A DNA stretch of 9,711 bases from Candidatus Hydrogenedentota bacterium (GCA_003552485.1 PUMX01000139.1:1-9711), one strand, 5' to 3'; counted from the stretch's first letter, positions 1-7,288 are shown. The notes: a model not told the origin generated them from the letters alone. Translations and numbers: made by a program.

Positions 1-87
1 CGGCATCGGCGATCACGACGGAATCCACGAAGCCGAACGCATAACGTGATCAACTGAACAAAGTCAGACAGCATTCGCACGGAATTG

Positions 88-301
88 ACGCTTTGGGAGT
101 GCGACGGCTTGCCGTCGCTTTCCTAGGCGGGCAGCTTGCTGCCCATGATCCGGGGCCCCCTTGAGAAGGATTAACCGCCGCGCCTCGCTACGCCGTCGCC
201 GACCGCGGCCAGCGTATGCGCCACGCGCTTCGCCGTGATAGCGGCAGCAAGCCGCCTGATGCAAAGCGTCGGCAAGCCTGCCGCACTCCATACAATAGGT
301 G
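88..301. repeat. Modular inverted-repeat element with CTTG-loop hairpins, copy 1
   Basis: The ends are inverted copies: 94-119 matches the reverse complement of 265-290 at about 22 of 26 positions with one gap on each side. Inside are small hairpins sharing a CTTG loop (CAAG when read inverted): GCGACGG-CTTG-CCGTCGC at 101-118 and GGGCAG-CTTG-CTGCCC at 129-144 are perfect stems, with imperfect inverted-sense versions near 243-256 and 268-284. A further block at 184-214 recurs downstream. The arrangement resembles REP/BIME-type or MITE-type intergenic repeats; no transposase is present. Its function is unknown, and mRNA 3'-end protection or nucleoid binding are only possibilities by analogy. 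Confidence 0.65.
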
Positions 302-362
302 ACGGCGGCTTGGCCTATCCGTCCCATAGCCCCCGGAATTCCCCGGCTCCCCCCAAAAAAGT

Positions 363-389
363 TGTCACGAAAACGGGTGTTCGCGCATC
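363..389 (+). promoter_or_regulatory. Candidate ECF-type promoter of the sigma-fusion gene
   Basis: TGTCACG (363-369), a 16-base spacer, then CATC (386-389). From memory, ECF41-group sigma factors recognise TGTCACA-N16-CGTC, so the -35 matches at six of seven positions and the spacing matches exactly, while the -10 matches at three of four. Transcription would start near 396, giving a leader of about 45 bases. No good housekeeping promoter was found with the TTGTCA at 362-367: the hexamer at 17-base spacing is GCATCT. Autoregulation by the encoded sigma factor is inference. Confidence 0.35.
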
Positions 390-441
390 TGGGGGGTGTA
401 GGATATAGGGCGAATCCGTAACACGGAGGAGGGGGCGGATC

Positions 442-3399
442 ATGACGGACGAGCAAGTGTTGGCCCGGGTGATGGCGGGGCGCCGGCAGGAGTATGGCGT
501 CCTCGTCGAACGCTACCTGCCCGTGGTGCGCGCGGTGGCCTATGCGAATCTTGGCCATCATCCCGACGCGGACGACGCCGTGCAGGACGCGTTCGTGCAG
601 GCCTACCAATCCCTCGACACCCTGCGCGAGCCCGCTAAGTTCGGCCCTTGGCTGGCGGCCATCGCGCGCAATTGCTGCCGCGCGGCGCTGCGCAAGCAAC
701 GGGAGTCGCGCCTGTCGCCCGCGCAGGAGGCGGTCTTGCCCGCTGCGAACGAAGACCCCGCGCGCAAGGAGTTGCGCGAGCTGTTGCAGGCGCGCATCCA
801 CGCCCTTGACCCGCTCTACCGCGAAACGCTGCTCCTTTATTACTACGGCGGCGTGAGCGCATCGGACATCGCCGGGCTGCAAGCCATCTCGGAAGACGCC
901 GTGCGCAAACGCCTTCAGCGCGGCCGCGAAATGCTCAGCCAGGACATGATCGCCGACCTGCGCGATCTGCTCGAACCCGCGGAATCCGCCGAAGACGCGC
1001 GCCGCCGCATCATGCGCGGCATCGCCGCCGCCCCTCCCGCGTGGGAAGCCGGCGGACTGGCCGCGGCGGCTTACGCTGTAGTCTCGCTGGGCGGGCTCGT
1101 CTCCGTGAAGACGGGCGGCGTGGTTATGGCGGCCGCGTTGGCCGTGTGTGTCGTCGGGTTTGGCGTCATGCAAGACGCGCCGGAACCGCCGCCGCCCGCG
1201 CCGGACCAAGCCGCCGTCCCAACGGACGAGGAAGCCGTCGATGCGGCGTCGTCCACCGCGCCGTCCCGTCAGGCATCGTTTACGGAACAGGCTGAAGAAT
1301 CCGAACCGGACGCCGTCGAAGACGAGTCTGTCGGCGCCGTAATCGAGGGCGTCGTCGTGGATCAGGACGGCGAAGGCATGCCGCGCATGGGCGTGGCCGC
1401 CGTGGACGGCGAGCGGGGCTACCAAGACCTGCACCCGGCCTCGCCCACCGACGAGGACGGCTGGTTCCGCATCGAAGGGCTCGAACCTGGGCGTTACGAT
1501 TTGTACGTGGCGCGGGATCCCCGGTCGGAACCAACGCCTTTCGAGCAGGCGCCGGTCATCGGAGATGCACAACGCCTCAGCGAAGTGTGGATAACCGAGC
1601 CGGAGCAGGAGATAACCCGGAGGCGGCTGGTCTTCGAAAAGGAAATTCATGATGGAATCATTGCCGGCCGTGTAATCGACACCGCAGGAGAACCCATTCC
1701 CGACGTGCGCGTGTCGGCGGCGCCTGAGCGCTCTGGGCCTGGAAGTCGAACGCGTACGGATGATGACGGTCGCTTTGAGGCCACAGGTCTTGGAGATATG
1801 AGCTACCGCATATTTGCAAGTCACAACGATTATGCCGGGGCTGGAACTGAAAATGTGCCTGCTGGCGCCCAGGATGTCGAGCTTGTTCTTTCGCAATACG
1901 GAGCCATTACGGGGCGGGTATTGGATGCGGCGACTGGCATGTCCATCACGGAATTCGAACTGGACGTGAGGCTGTATCGTCCAGAGAGGCCTGTTCCTGA
2001 AATAGATCCCCTAGAACTTGCGACATTTGACGGGCGCCAGATCTCTGATCCTGAGGGACGATACGAACGAGAAAAGATCATAAGCGGCCGCCCCATTGGG
2101 ATTCTCGCGCGGGCCGAAGGGTACGTACCGGCGTACATTGACTTGCCTCCCGTGTCCGAAGGAGAAACCGTCAGCAACGCGGATATTCATCTCGAGCCGG
2201 GGGGCAACGTAATTGATGGTGTCGTAGCCAATCGTGCAGGCAAGCCGCTACCGGACGCCAGCGTATATTGGCGAACCGCTTACGTTGGAACGGATAGTGA
2301 CGGCGTGCATGAAAGCGATTTGGCAGCCACTACCGGAGAAGATGGCACATTTCGCATTGAAGGGCTCCCGGCGGGCAGGTACGAGTTTATTACGACCCAT
2401 TCTGATTATCTACCTCAGCATACGGAGGTCAATGTGGAGACACGTCGTCACACCCGTGTGAACATAGTCATGGATAATACCGGGGGAGAGGTCACAGGAA
2501 CGGTCACGCGCGACGGCGAGCCGGTGGCGAATGCGGAAGTCAGCGTACGTTGCGCCGAGATTCCGTTTGCGCGCCCTGTACGTTCGGCAACAACGAATGA
2601 TGACGGCGAATACCTTGTCGAGCAGGCGCCGGTCGGCCCGGTGTCCGTTTCGGTCGACGGGGGCGGCAGACACGAGGCGACCGTACGCAAAGGCCTGGAA
2701 ACGGTTGTGGATTTCCACTTGAGTAAGAACACTGCGAATATAGTTGGACGCGTCACTATCGACGGAACAGTAACTCGAGATGGCCATGTCTCCATTAGCA
2801 TACCAGCCTCCGGTGATCGTCCAGCCGTGTATCGCTATCAAGAACTCATAGATGGTGGATTCCGTATCACCGATCTGCCGGGCGGCGTTTCGGCGGAAGT
2901 TAGCGTCTCGGCACGTCCGGATCCAGATGTGAATGAGTTGATTCGTGCCACAGAAATCGTGCAACTTCGCGATGGCCGAACCACAGAACGAAATTTCGAG
3001 CTCGAGCGTGGCGCTCGCTTGTCTGGTACGATCAATGTTGGGAACAATCGTGAGCATGTTACGGCTGTTCTTGTTCCCGAAGACACTTCCATCCGCCCGT
3101 TTAATGTCGCGGACTCCAGGGAGTTCGTCGAGGAAGACGTGGAGCGGCTCCGCGAACGGGAGGGGGTGATTCGCGCAAGCAGCCATCGATCCCGTTGGGA
3201 GACGGACGATGCCGAGGAACCGGTGCACTTAATTTCGTATTCGTTTCTTGGCGTCGCGCCGGGTTCATACACGTTACTGGTCTACCAAATTGATTTGAGT
3301 GAGTTGCCAGGCGGGCGTCCCATCAAGGCCTACGATACCTATCCCATCGTCATCGAAGAGGGCGAGACCGAGTATGAGTTGGACATCGATGTGCCGTGA
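442..3399 (+). CDS. ECF sigma factor fused to a membrane anchor and carboxypeptidase-regulatory-like ectodomain
   Basis: Predicted 985-residue protein. Residues 15-83 form sigma-70 region 2 (PDADDAVQDAFVQAYQSLD, then FGPWLAAIARN), and 107-167 form region 4 with the helix-turn-helix (LDPLYRETLLLYYYGGVSASDIAGL); regions 1.1 and 3 are absent, as in ECF sigma factors. Residues 203-222 and 225-243 are hydrophobic; the second is the better membrane span and would place the C-terminus outside. A Pro/acidic linker (244-298) follows, then about seven beta-sandwich repeats of the CarboxypepD_reg type starting near 298, 404, 486, 587, 681, 764 and 857, with motifs such as EDGTFRIEGLPAGRYEF. Start chosen from GGAGGAG at 425-431, ten bases before ATG. 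No separate anti-sigma gene is adjacent. The anchor and ectodomain could hold the sigma domain at the membrane and sense an outside signal; that role is inferred. GC falls sharply inside the gene near 1560-1640. Confidence 0.88.
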   Translation: MTDEQVLARVMAGRRQEYGVLVERYLPVVRAVAYANLGHHPDADDAVQDAFVQAYQSLDTLREPAKFGPWLAAIARNCCRAALRKQRESRLSPAQEAVLPAANEDPARKELRELLQARIHALDPLYRETLLLYYYGGVSASDIAGLQAISEDAVRKRLQRGREMLSQDMIADLRDLLEPAESAEDARRRIMRGIAAAPPAWEAGGLAAAAYAVVSLGGLVSVKTGGVVMAAALAVCVVGFGVMQDAPEPPPPAPDQAAVPTDEEAVDAASSTAPSRQASFTEQAEESEPDAVEDESVGAVIEGVVVDQDGEGMPRMGVAAVDGERGYQDLHPASPTDEDGWFRIEGLEPGRYDLYVARDPRSEPTPFEQAPVIGDAQRLSEVWITEPEQEITRRRLVFEKEIHDGIIAGRVIDTAGEPIPDVRVSAAPERSGPGSRTRTDDDGRFEATGLGDMSYRIFASHNDYAGAGTENVPAGAQDVELVLSQYGAITGRVLDAATGMSITEFELDVRLYRPERPVPEIDPLELATFDGRQISDPEGRYEREKIISGRPIGILARAEGYVPAYIDLPPVSEGETVSNADIHLEPGGNVIDGVVANRAGKPLPDASVYWRTAYVGTDSDGVHESDLAATTGEDGTFRIEGLPAGRYEFITTHSDYLPQHTEVNVETRRHTRVNIVMDNTGGEVTGTVTRDGEPVANAEVSVRCAEIPFARPVRSATTNDDGEYLVEQAPVGPVSVSVDGGGRHEATVRKGLETVVDFHLSKNTANIVGRVTIDGTVTRDGHVSISIPASGDRPAVYRYQELIDGGFRITDLPGGVSAEVSVSARPDPDVNELIRATEIVQLRDGRTTERNFELERGARLSGTINVGNNREHVTAVLVPEDTSIRPFNVADSREFVEEDVERLREREGVIRASSHRSRWETDDAEEPVHLISYSFLGVAPGSYTLLVYQIDLSELPGGRPIKAYDTYPIVIEEGETEYELDIDVP

Positions 3400-3563
3400 A
3401 GGAATGCTCTTGAAAGCGGCGCGCGTTTGCCATCAGCGCGGACCTCGCGCCAGGCGAGGCGGAAGACAGGGAATAGCAGGATGCACAACGCATTTGCAGC
3501 GTCGCCCATGAATTGTGGATACGGGCGTTCATTCATCTTGAAGCTATAGCACACAGGGAACAA

Positions 3564-3665
3564 ACGCTTTTGGGAGTGCGACGGCTTGCCTGCCGCATTC
3601 CAAACAACAGGTGGCGCACAGTATGGCGACCACCCTCGCTACGCCGTTGCTGACCGTGGCGAGCG
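3564..3665. repeat. Rearranged copy 2 of the hairpin repeat modules
   Basis: Three blocks recur from the element upstream of the sigma gene. The segment 3564-3590 equals 88-113 apart from one extra T. The segment 3588-3613 matches 276-301 at 23 of 26 positions. The segment 3635-3665 matches 184-214 at 27 of 31 positions. The order differs: here the two end modules are fused into an imperfect palindrome (3571-3602) and the inner block follows. The inner block folds into a nine-pair stem (3635-3643 with 3655-3663, one G-T wobble, 11-base loop), better than in copy 1. The blocks keep the same orientation, so the sigma gene is flanked by direct copies. Confidence 0.65.
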
Positions 3666-3670
3666 CGTTT

Positions 3671-3690
3671 TGGTGGGAGCGCTCATACCA
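3671..3690. repeat. Imperfect 20-bp palindrome
   Basis: TGGTGGGAGCGCTCATACCA reads as TGGTATGAGCGCTCCCACCA on the other strand, so eight of ten positions in each arm are symmetric around GAGCGCTC. It lies about 165 bases upstream of the secreted repeat-protein gene and directly after the repeat modules. It could be an operator-like site or simply another repeat module; nothing in the window decides between them. Confidence 0.35.
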
Positions 3691-3855
3691 TCAGCGCTAT
3701 GTGCGTCATGCATATTGCGCCGCAGCGCTGTGTCAACCAAACGGCTCCACTTCTCGTGTTTCTTGTATGCGCGCAGCATAATCAATGCACAAGATGAATT
3801 ACGTATCCCAAAACTGCTGAAGAATCGATAGTATTGCGATCTGGGAGATGAAGCC

Positions 3856-5679
3856 ATGAGCATCCGGTTGATTTGCGCAGTGATCGTAGGGCTGTGGGGC
3901 GCTTATGGCGCAGAGGCGGAGGATAACGAGCGGCCAGAGAAGGTCATAACGGGCTATGTGGTAGAGATCAACGGCGATCCCGTTGAAGGCGCGCGCGTTG
4001 AAGCGCGGCGGACGCGAAGGGCCGCCGCGACGTCAGTAGCGCGAACCGATGTGAATGGCCGGTTTGGGATTACGGGGCTCGACCAGCCACGCTACATGCT
4101 TGTGGTCAGCGCCGACGGGTTTATCGGGAAGACGACTATCGCTTCCGCGGGCGCCCGGGATGTCGAGGTTGTGCTTGATCGCTATGGAACAATCGAGGGT
4201 ACGGTCTTCGATAAGGAAACCGGCGAGCCCATAGAGGAGTTCATGGTGGCGGCGCGCCGCTTAGCCGGTGAGACGCTGCCCGACGCCTGGCCGGAGTGGA
4301 TGGTTACCCTGGATTATCGGCGCGTATCCGAACCTGAAGGCCGGTACGCCATCGAGGACTTGCGGGCTTTGAGGCTAATCGTCGTGGTCCGGGCTGACGG
4401 CTATGCGCCGGCGCATCTTGTGGTGTCCCGCTCTGGCGGCGAGGAAAGGTTGACCGGGATCGACTTCCACCTGCAGCCTGGTGGCGCCGTTATCGAAGGC
4501 ATGGTGCTGAACGAAGCCCGGGAGGCCATCCCCGGCGCGGAATTGAAATGGGCGCATCCAAGCTGGCCGTTTGGGCCCCAAGGAATGGGTAGGCACGCGA
4601 GGCTCAGGCAGCCGTTTTCGGCCGGATACTCAGGGGGCGACGGGGCCTTCCGCCTGAGCGGCTTGCCTCCGGGCGAGTATACCCTTATAGCGGATCATCC
4701 GGAATACACCCCGGTGGAGATTGACGTGCAAGCCGCCGAAGGGCCATCGCATTTGTATCGGCTCGTGTTGGGCACGGGCGCTTCAGTGCGGGGCGTGGTG
4801 TTGCGGAACGGCGAGCCCTCCGAGGAAACACCTGTTGTGGTGCGCACGGGTGATGCGCCGCGCAGTCTTCCGGTAAAAACAGGCGGCGGCGGGACGTATC
4901 GTGTGGCTGGCGTGTGGCCGGGCCACGCAGAAGTCAGCGCATACGTCGAAGGAGCTTCCGGGAAATACCGACAGTACATTCGCAAGCTAAAGCTTCCGGC
5001 CGACGAGGAGTTGGTGGTTCATTTCGACATTCAGGAAACCGCCGTCCTTGAAGGCCGGGTCACGGTTGACGGCGCGGTTCCCGTGCGCGGCGAAGCAGCG
5101 CTGCATATTCCCGCAGAGGATAATCGGCCGCCGGTTGAGCGTACCGCGAAATTCGATGAAGATGGCTGGTATACGCTCGACGACGTTCCCGGCGGCGCGA
5201 CCGGCACGCTTCGGGTGCAGACGTGGGCGGAGTCGAACCCGCGCGACGGGTGGGGTGGGTTGACCGAGTGCGTCGAGATCGTGTTGCCAGATGACGCTGT
5301 CGAAAGACACGACGTGGACCTCGATAGCGCTGGAGCCATGATTTATGGCGCTGTGCGTGGTCTCGAGGAGCGGGATTCGGTTGCCATTGTGCTGCTGCCC
5401 GCCGATGTGTATGGGGAACGGTTGAGTTACGAAGACGTCGATGTGGCGTACGAACAAGGCGATGTCGTCGGCGAGACGCGGGTGTGTGGCCGGGGCCGGA
5501 GGGATTACTCGATCATGGGCGTGCCGCCGGGAACGTATGTTATTGCCGCCTACACGGCCTCGGAACGTCTCAGCCTTCCCGTGGGCGACAAGGGGTTGCC
5601 GACCCAGCAAGTCGCCATCGGCGAAGATGAGCATATGCGCGCGCTGTACATCTGGATTCCGGAGTTAGTGAACCCGTAG
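3856..5679 (+). CDS. Secreted carboxypeptidase-regulatory-like repeat protein, paralogue of the sigma-fusion ectodomain
   Basis: Predicted 607-residue protein. Residues 1-21 form a signal peptide (hydrophobic RLICAVIVGLWGAYG, AEA cleavage site before EDNERPEK). The mature part is about six beta-sandwich repeats starting near 26, 109, 208, 306, 395 and 492, collinear with repeats 2-7 of the upstream sigma fusion. Shared stretches include DVEVVLDRYGTIEGTV against DVELVLSQYGAITGRV, VSEPEGRY against ISDPEGRY, DFHLQPGGAVIEG against DIHLEPGGNVIDG, and YSIMGVPPGTY against YSFLGVAPGSY. It lacks sigma regions, the membrane anchor and repeat 1, and no peptidase catalytic domain is visible. GGGAG at 3843-3847 sits eight bases before the chosen ATG. 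It probably acts in the periplasm, on the cell surface or outside; acting as ligand, partner or competitor of the sigma ectodomain is inference. The gene runs convergently into the next one. Confidence 0.82.
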   Translation: MSIRLICAVIVGLWGAYGAEAEDNERPEKVITGYVVEINGDPVEGARVEARRTRRAAATSVARTDVNGRFGITGLDQPRYMLVVSADGFIGKTTIASAGARDVEVVLDRYGTIEGTVFDKETGEPIEEFMVAARRLAGETLPDAWPEWMVTLDYRRVSEPEGRYAIEDLRALRLIVVVRADGYAPAHLVVSRSGGEERLTGIDFHLQPGGAVIEGMVLNEAREAIPGAELKWAHPSWPFGPQGMGRHARLRQPFSAGYSGGDGAFRLSGLPPGEYTLIADHPEYTPVEIDVQAAEGPSHLYRLVLGTGASVRGVVLRNGEPSEETPVVVRTGDAPRSLPVKTGGGGTYRVAGVWPGHAEVSAYVEGASGKYRQYIRKLKLPADEELVVHFDIQETAVLEGRVTVDGAVPVRGEAALHIPAEDNRPPVERTAKFDEDGWYTLDDVPGGATGTLRVQTWAESNPRDGWGGLTECVEIVLPDDAVERHDVDLDSAGAMIYGAVRGLEERDSVAIVLLPADVYGERLSYEDVDVAYEQGDVVGETRVCGRGRRDYSIMGVPPGTYVIAAYTASERLSLPVGDKGLPTQQVAIGEDEHMRALYIWIPELVNP

Positions 5680-5692
5680 CCAACTGTTCACT
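5667..5692. terminator. Candidate convergent hairpin between opposing genes
   Basis: AGTGAAC (5667-5673) and GTTCACT (5686-5692) form a perfect seven-pair stem around a 12-base loop that contains the TAG stop of the secreted repeat protein. It lies in the 34-base gap between two convergent genes, where a two-way terminator would be expected. There is no T-run on either side and the loop is large, so the call is weak. Confidence 0.3.
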
Positions 5693-5713
5693 GTGTTCCC
5701 AGCGGCGCTCTTC

Positions 5714-7288
5714 TCACCGCCGTCCGCCGCCTATATCGACGGGCGCATGGTTGTCGGTGAGAACGTTGCCGCCGCGCGTGTGCCTGTGTGCGCGCGAGAA
5801 CTGCGCGACGCGCATATTGAAGTCAGGCACGCGGATTATCCCCTCTTCCATGAGTTGCTCGGCCATCGCGCGCAGCTCCACGCCGCTGAGAGGATGGCGC
5901 GTCCAGGGCCCATTGGGCCAGCGCTGTTCGTCCGGCGAACCCTGCTCCACGGCCTTCACCGCGACGAAAACCGTGTTGATGCTGGTGTGCGCTTGAAAGA
6001 CGTATACGTGCTCGAAGACATCGCGCAACGTCGTGGTGACATCACGGATGACATTGGCGTTCATTCCGCCGTGAGCGCCGACGGCGTTGAACACCAGCGA
6101 ACCGCCGGGCTCGAGCCGGTTTCGCGCCAAATCGAAGAACTCGCGCGTTGCGAGGTGATAGGGGAGGTAGGCCCCGTACGGTCCGCCTGATGCGTAGGCG
6201 TCCACAACGATAGCCCCGTACGTCTTCTGAGTGCGGCGCAGGTACGCCCGTCCATCCTGCACGATGACTTCGAGGCGCGGATCGTGAGGCAAATAGAAGT
6301 ACTCTCTCGCTACCTCGACGATAGCTGGATCGATTTCGACTGCCTCGACCTGCATATCCCGGTAGTGGTTCAAGAAGTCCTTGGGCCCCGTGCCGCCGCC
6401 GAGTCCTACGAAGAGCGCCCGTTCGATCGTCGGGTCGAACAACACGGGAACGTGGAAGAAATCCTTGTATTCGAATCCCCCGGCGTAGGGGTCATGCAGC
6501 GACATGGTTGTCTGAATATCACGATTGAATCGAAGCAGCCGGTGGGTGTCGGTATCCTCGACAATAATGTGATGATAGGCGCTGTAATCTTCGAAGATGA
6601 TGTTGGCGTGCGCGGGCGCGGGCCACAACAGCAGCAACGCGGCGGCGGGGGCCAGCCAGCGGCCGGCCTGTGATAGAATCAATCCGCCGGCAATGAGCAC
6701 GCCGGAGGTCAGGTAGAGGCTTTCGCGCACCCCCACGTACAGCATGAGTACCTGCGCCGTCAGAACGACGCCAGTGATGCTGCCCACCTCGGACAACGCG
6801 GCGATGCGTCCCGCCGTCGCGCCTACCTTTTCGAGCTGTCTCGTGGCGAGTTTAATTGTCTGCGGAAGCACGGCGCCCAAGGCTACATTAGGGATAAAAC
6901 AAGAGACGAACGCCGCCATATAGGGGTGCCAGGTTAACGCGAAATCGATTTGAATGAGCGCGTTTCCCGCGCGATTCGCTAACACCTCGACGAACGCGCC
7001 GCTCACTCCGCCGAGGACAAGCATCAATCCCAGCACCCGCCATGAACGGAAGCGGTCAGCCAGCTTACCGCCCAGCCAATAGCCGATGCTCAATCCGGCA
7101 AGGCAGACCGCGATCACGGAAGCCCACACATCCAGCGCGCCGCCGAAATCACGCGCGAGGATGCGCACCACCATAAACTGGTAGATCATGACTGAAGCGC
7201 CGGACAAAAAGACGCATAACCCCAACGCGATGGCCTGCAGCCAAACGGCTGGCCGGCGCTGTGAGACCTCTTGTTCTAACACGGCCAT
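5714..7288 (-). CDS. Membrane-fused spermidine synthase-like protein
   Basis: From the preferred ATG at 7288 the product has 524 residues. Hydrophobic helices lie near 16-38, 54-76, 85-103, 120-148, 163-186, 188-207 and 210-226, with GGKLADRF after the second helix resembling the loop-2/3 motif of MFS transporters. The C-terminal part (about 230-524) is a Rossmann methyltransferase-like domain of the spermidine synthase family: GLGGGTG (295-301), EID (318-320), QDGRAYL (344-350), VVDAY (361-365) and the closing LTDNHAPVD. The usual DSSDP-type catalytic loop reads DAYASGGP, so the second Asp is missing and true aminopropyl transfer is uncertain. Its substrate is unknown. GAGGAG lies six bases upstream of this ATG; an in-frame start 46 codons further up would lie upstream of the candidate promoter and adds polar residues without a visible signal. 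Confidence 0.82.
   Translation of the reverse strand: MAVLEQEVSQRRPAVWLQAIALGLCVFLSGASVMIYQFMVVRILARDFGGALDVWASVIAVCLAGLSIGYWLGGKLADRFRSWRVLGLMLVLGGVSGAFVEVLANRAGNALIQIDFALTWHPYMAAFVSCFIPNVALGAVLPQTIKLATRQLEKVGATAGRIAALSEVGSITGVVLTAQVLMLYVGVRESLYLTSGVLIAGGLILSQAGRWLAPAAALLLLWPAPAHANIIFEDYSAYHHIIVEDTDTHRLLRFNRDIQTTMSLHDPYAGGFEYKDFFHVPVLFDPTIERALFVGLGGGTGPKDFLNHYRDMQVEAVEIDPAIVEVAREYFYLPHDPRLEVIVQDGRAYLRRTQKTYGAIVVDAYASGGPYGAYLPYHLATREFFDLARNRLEPGGSLVFNAVGAHGGMNANVIRDVTTTLRDVFEHVYVFQAHTSINTVFVAVKAVEQGSPDEQRWPNGPWTRHPLSGVELRAMAEQLMEEGIIRVPDFNMRVAQFSRAHRHTRGGNVLTDNHAPVDIGGGRR

Larger units (their letters stand above)
1..441. other. Intergenic region upstream of the sigma-factor fusion
   Basis: No convincing gene lies here. 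Two forward frames stay open from the left edge for about 40-48 bases, so the last codons of an upstream gene could be present, but 13-15 residues are too few to choose a frame or recognise a product. The rest is taken up by a modular hairpin repeat (88-301), a short C-rich stretch with an 8-base GGAATTCC palindrome near 335-342, and the promoter candidate and ribosome binding site of the next gene. A long reverse-strand frame crosses this region but is the antisense shadow of the sigma gene. Confidence 0.6.
3400..3855. other. Intergenic region between the two repeat-protein genes
   Basis: The 456 bases hold no gene I can support. A hairpin CCTCGC-GCCAG-GCGAGG (3443-3459) lies just downstream of the sigma-fusion stop, but it has no following T-run, so it is a weak terminator candidate. 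Repeat modules shared with the upstream element occupy 3564-3665, and an imperfect 20-base palindrome lies at 3671-3690. Short frames across 3586-3863 are built from the repeat itself and resemble no family. No clear housekeeping promoter for the next gene was found; TGTCAAC at 3731-3737 followed after 17 bases by CGTG is a weak ECF-like candidate. Confidence 0.55.

Noticed and set aside
88..301. An insertion sequence
   Set aside because: The ends are inverted repeats, but no transposase frame and no convincing target-site duplication are visible, so a small non-coding repeat is the better description.
64..1896. 610-codon open frame on the reverse strand
   Set aside because: It lies antisense to the sigma region, is rich in Arg, His and Ala as expected of a GC-rich shadow frame, resembles no family, and runs through the repeat element.
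2410..3228. 272-codon reverse frame within the sigma-fusion gene
   Set aside because: It overlaps the clearly conserved ectodomain repeats entirely and has no ribosome binding site or recognisable domain.
3443..3459. Intrinsic terminator after the sigma-fusion gene
   Set aside because: The six-pair stem is real but is followed by purine-rich sequence, not a T-run.
88..3665. A composite transposon carrying the sigma gene between the two repeat copies
   Set aside because: The copies have different module order and no transposase; dispersed intergenic repeats explain them as well.
3586..3863. Short frames of 74-81 codons on both strands between the two repeat-protein genes
   Set aside because: They are translated from the hairpin repeat and adjacent non-coding sequence, and no protein-like features are visible.
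5693..6190. 165-codon forward frame
   Set aside because: It is antisense to the spermidine-synthase domain, whose motifs are intact on the other strand.
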